This document shows positions 7,022 to 8,107 of a DNA stretch of 8,107 nt, piece after piece. The position numbers and the translations under genes are program-made. The DNA is from Gammaproteobacteria bacterium (lineage in GTDB: Bacteria; Pseudomonadota; Gammaproteobacteria; UBA6429; Thiohalophilaceae): NCBI GenBank assembly GCA_029882235.1, contig JAOULB010000076.1:1-8107 (forward strand), written 5' to 3'. The notes below the pieces were generated by a model that saw nothing but the letters and a program-made list of their open reading frames with translations, was not told the origin of the DNA and searched no databases. Within the stretch, counting starts at the first letter, position 1; each line of letters opens with the position of its first letter.

Positions 7022-7432
7022 CTATTTTTCTGGTATGTGTTTTTGTCTTGCATAGAGATAGGTGCCAAACAAAATACCAAACCCGGTTGGTAAAGCCATG
7101 ATCTTACCCTCACCCAACATTGCAGCCGCTGATCCTGGACAGGTTCCGGTTAAGCCCCAGCCAAGACCAAATAATAAGGATCCAACAATCAGACCTTTTT
7201 CCATGGTCTTGCTATCAAAGCTAAGTTCGACACCACTGACAATAGCCTTCACATTAAAATATTTCAATAAGCGCAGCCCAATAATACCCACTGCAACTGC
7301 AGACAAAATCACCCAAAGCAACTGCAGGTCTTCGAACAAAAAAAGTTTGGCATAAAAATCAAACGTAGTTGCACCAGCCCGACTCAGGAAGAAACCAAAG
7401 GCCATACCAAAAAATATGAATCTATACTTCAT
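7022..7432 (-). CDS. YeeE/YedE-family membrane protein, half-size, TGTCPG type
   Basis: A 136-residue membrane protein with about four hydrophobic segments: near residues 3-20, 36-57, 80-97 and 108-128. The signature is GLGWGLTGTCPG (residues 89-100), with Cys98 in the place of the conserved cysteine of YeeE/YedE sulfur transporters. Full-length members such as YeeE/TsuA, which takes up thiosulfate, contain two such halves. Half-size proteins like this one normally occur in pairs and resemble the PmpA/PmpB type. The start ATG has a strong AGGAGG site (7444-7439) six bases upstream. The gene lies 15 bp downstream of its partner, in one operon. The likely role is import of a sulfur compound across the inner membrane, together with the partner; the exact substrate is unknown. 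Confidence 0.85.
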   Translation of the reverse strand: MKYRFIFFGMAFGFFLSRAGATTFDFYAKLFLFEDLQLLWVILSAVAVGIIGLRLLKYFNVKAIVSGVELSFDSKTMEKGLIVGSLLFGLGWGLTGTCPGSAAAMLGEGKIMALPTGFGILFGTYLYARQKHIPEK

Positions 7433-7447
7433 TAATAGCCTCCTTTA

Positions 7448-7951
7448 TTAGCCTGAGAAAAATAAAAATAATATCTGTACGGAAAGTAGACCGCCGATAA
7501 AAAATAATGTGCCGGCAAGGATACTTGGCAGGTTAAGCATGGAAACACCCGAAATCACATGACCACTGGTACATCCCCCGGCAAGCCGTGCTCCATAACC
7601 CATGATGATGCCACCACAAAATAAGACCAAGACACGCAGCCACATTTCTTGTGGTAAAACGGAATTATACATTTCACCCATGGATAGATTGATGTGCCAT
7701 TGATAGTCTGGTGATGTGATCGCAGCCAGGGCAGAACCGAGAGGGATGCCAATCGCAAACCACAATCGCCAGTTATTAAAGGATGCAAATTCGCCACTGG
7801 AAAATATTTCCAGGCTTGAGAACGTACTTAGTGGGTTATAGTAGGTCTTTGAAACACCCAGCATATGCCCCGTATACCAATACTGTATGAGCATGTATGA
7901 ACCAATAGCTACCCCACCAATCCATCCACTCCAGACAATGACATCTCCCAT
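7448..7951 (-). CDS. YeeE/YedE-family membrane protein, half-size, GGCTSGH type
   Basis: A 167-residue membrane protein that complements the downstream 136-residue one. Hydrophobic segments lie near residues 10-26, 63-79, 106-121 and 138-165. The signature GYGARLAGGCTSGHVISG (118-135) contains Cys127, the conserved cysteine of the other YeeE/YedE half. It is somewhat longer than many half-size members because of a polar stretch between the first two membrane segments (about residues 29-60, rich in Ser, Phe and Asn). The ATG at 7951 has only a weak GGTGAC-like ribosome site, so the start is less certain, but Trp and Gly rich residues right after it fit the family's first membrane segment. First gene of a two-gene leftward unit, convergent with nap. 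Likely one half of a heteromeric sulfur-compound transporter. Confidence 0.85.
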   Translation of the reverse strand: MGDVIVWSGWIGGVAIGSYMLIQYWYTGHMLGVSKTYYNPLSTFSSLEIFSSGEFASFNNWRLWFAIGIPLGSALAAITSPDYQWHINLSMGEMYNSVLPQEMWLRVLVLFCGGIIMGYGARLAGGCTSGHVISGVSMLNLPSILAGTLFFIGGLLSVQILFLFFSG

Positions 7952-8107
7952 AAGTCACCATTATTATTTTATATCCCGGCACAAATATTAGTAGATGATT
8001 ATATAGATGTAAACATAAATACCTATAAATTGTGGAAGTGTAGACAAATTTATAAACAGACAAGCATTGTGAAATTTACTCGCCTAAACTTACTAAGCAA
8101 ACATAAA
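7952..8107. promoter_or_regulatory. Upstream region of the YeeE pair
   Basis: This 156-bp AT-rich stretch precedes the leftward YeeE unit. On the minus strand, TATAAT occurs at 8003-7998, about 46 bases before the ATG, and is the best -10 candidate, but no good -35 sits 16-18 bases upstream of it. No clear regulator palindrome is seen. On the plus strand, a GTG at 8069 opens a frame (VKFTRLNLLSKHK) that runs off the window, so a divergent gene may begin here. Confidence 0.4.

Noticed and set aside
8069..8107. Possible start of a divergent plus-strand gene (VKFTRLNLLSKHK, GTG start)
   Set aside because: Only 13 codons are visible, no clear ribosome site precedes them, and an open frame this short is expected by chance.
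1..8107. Mobile elements, CRISPR arrays, tRNA or rRNA genes
   Set aside because: No transposase, integrase, regularly spaced repeats or RNA gene signatures were seen on either strand.

Overview
The window reads as chromosomal DNA of a respiring Gram-negative bacterium, most likely a gammaproteobacterium. This rests on the Escherichia-like NapF and NapD, the Tat-exported NapA, the NapB and NapC cytochromes, and an FNR-type box upstream of the operon. The species cannot be named from the sequence. Coding density is high, intergenic spaces are short and AT-rich, and no insertion sequence, tRNA, rRNA or CRISPR array is visible.

Layout. (1) Positions 1-2275, minus strand: a two-gene unit, transcribed leftwards. 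A two-domain CHR-family chromate transporter (chrA) is followed 13 bp later by a gamma-glutamyltransferase precursor (ggt), which is cut by the window edge before its catalytic threonine. (2) Positions 2276-2501: a divergent regulatory region. It has an FNR/Anr-like box (TTGAT-N4-GTCAA) placed to drive the rightward operon, and a palindrome plus an octamer repeat nearer chrA. (3) Positions 2502-6971, plus strand: a complete periplasmic nitrate reductase operon in the order napF-napD-napA-napB-napC. The first three genes overlap by 4 bp at each junction, and there is no napG, napH or napE. A strong hairpin terminator closes it. (4) Positions 7022-7951, minus strand, convergent with nap: two small membrane proteins of the YeeE/YedE (sulfur transport) family, which look like the two halves of a split transporter. 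Their upstream region runs to the end of the window.

How the parts work together. NapC takes electrons from membrane quinol and passes them through the dihaem protein NapB to the molybdenum and 4Fe-4S enzyme NapA, which reduces nitrate to nitrite in the periplasm. NapD binds the NapA twin-arginine leader and controls export. NapF is a cytoplasmic iron-sulfur protein that assists NapA maturation. The FNR-like box suggests induction at low oxygen. The YeeE pair probably imports a sulfur compound such as thiosulfate. Together with a transporter of a sulfate-like oxyanion (ChrA) and a glutathione-cleaving enzyme (Ggt), this gives the area a possible sulfur theme, but that link is inference only.

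Nothing in the window is clearly a new system. The least explained items are a 22-codon ORF that exactly fills the napA-napB gap, the split YeeE pair placed against nap, and the repeat and palindrome layout in the chrA/nap intergenic region.
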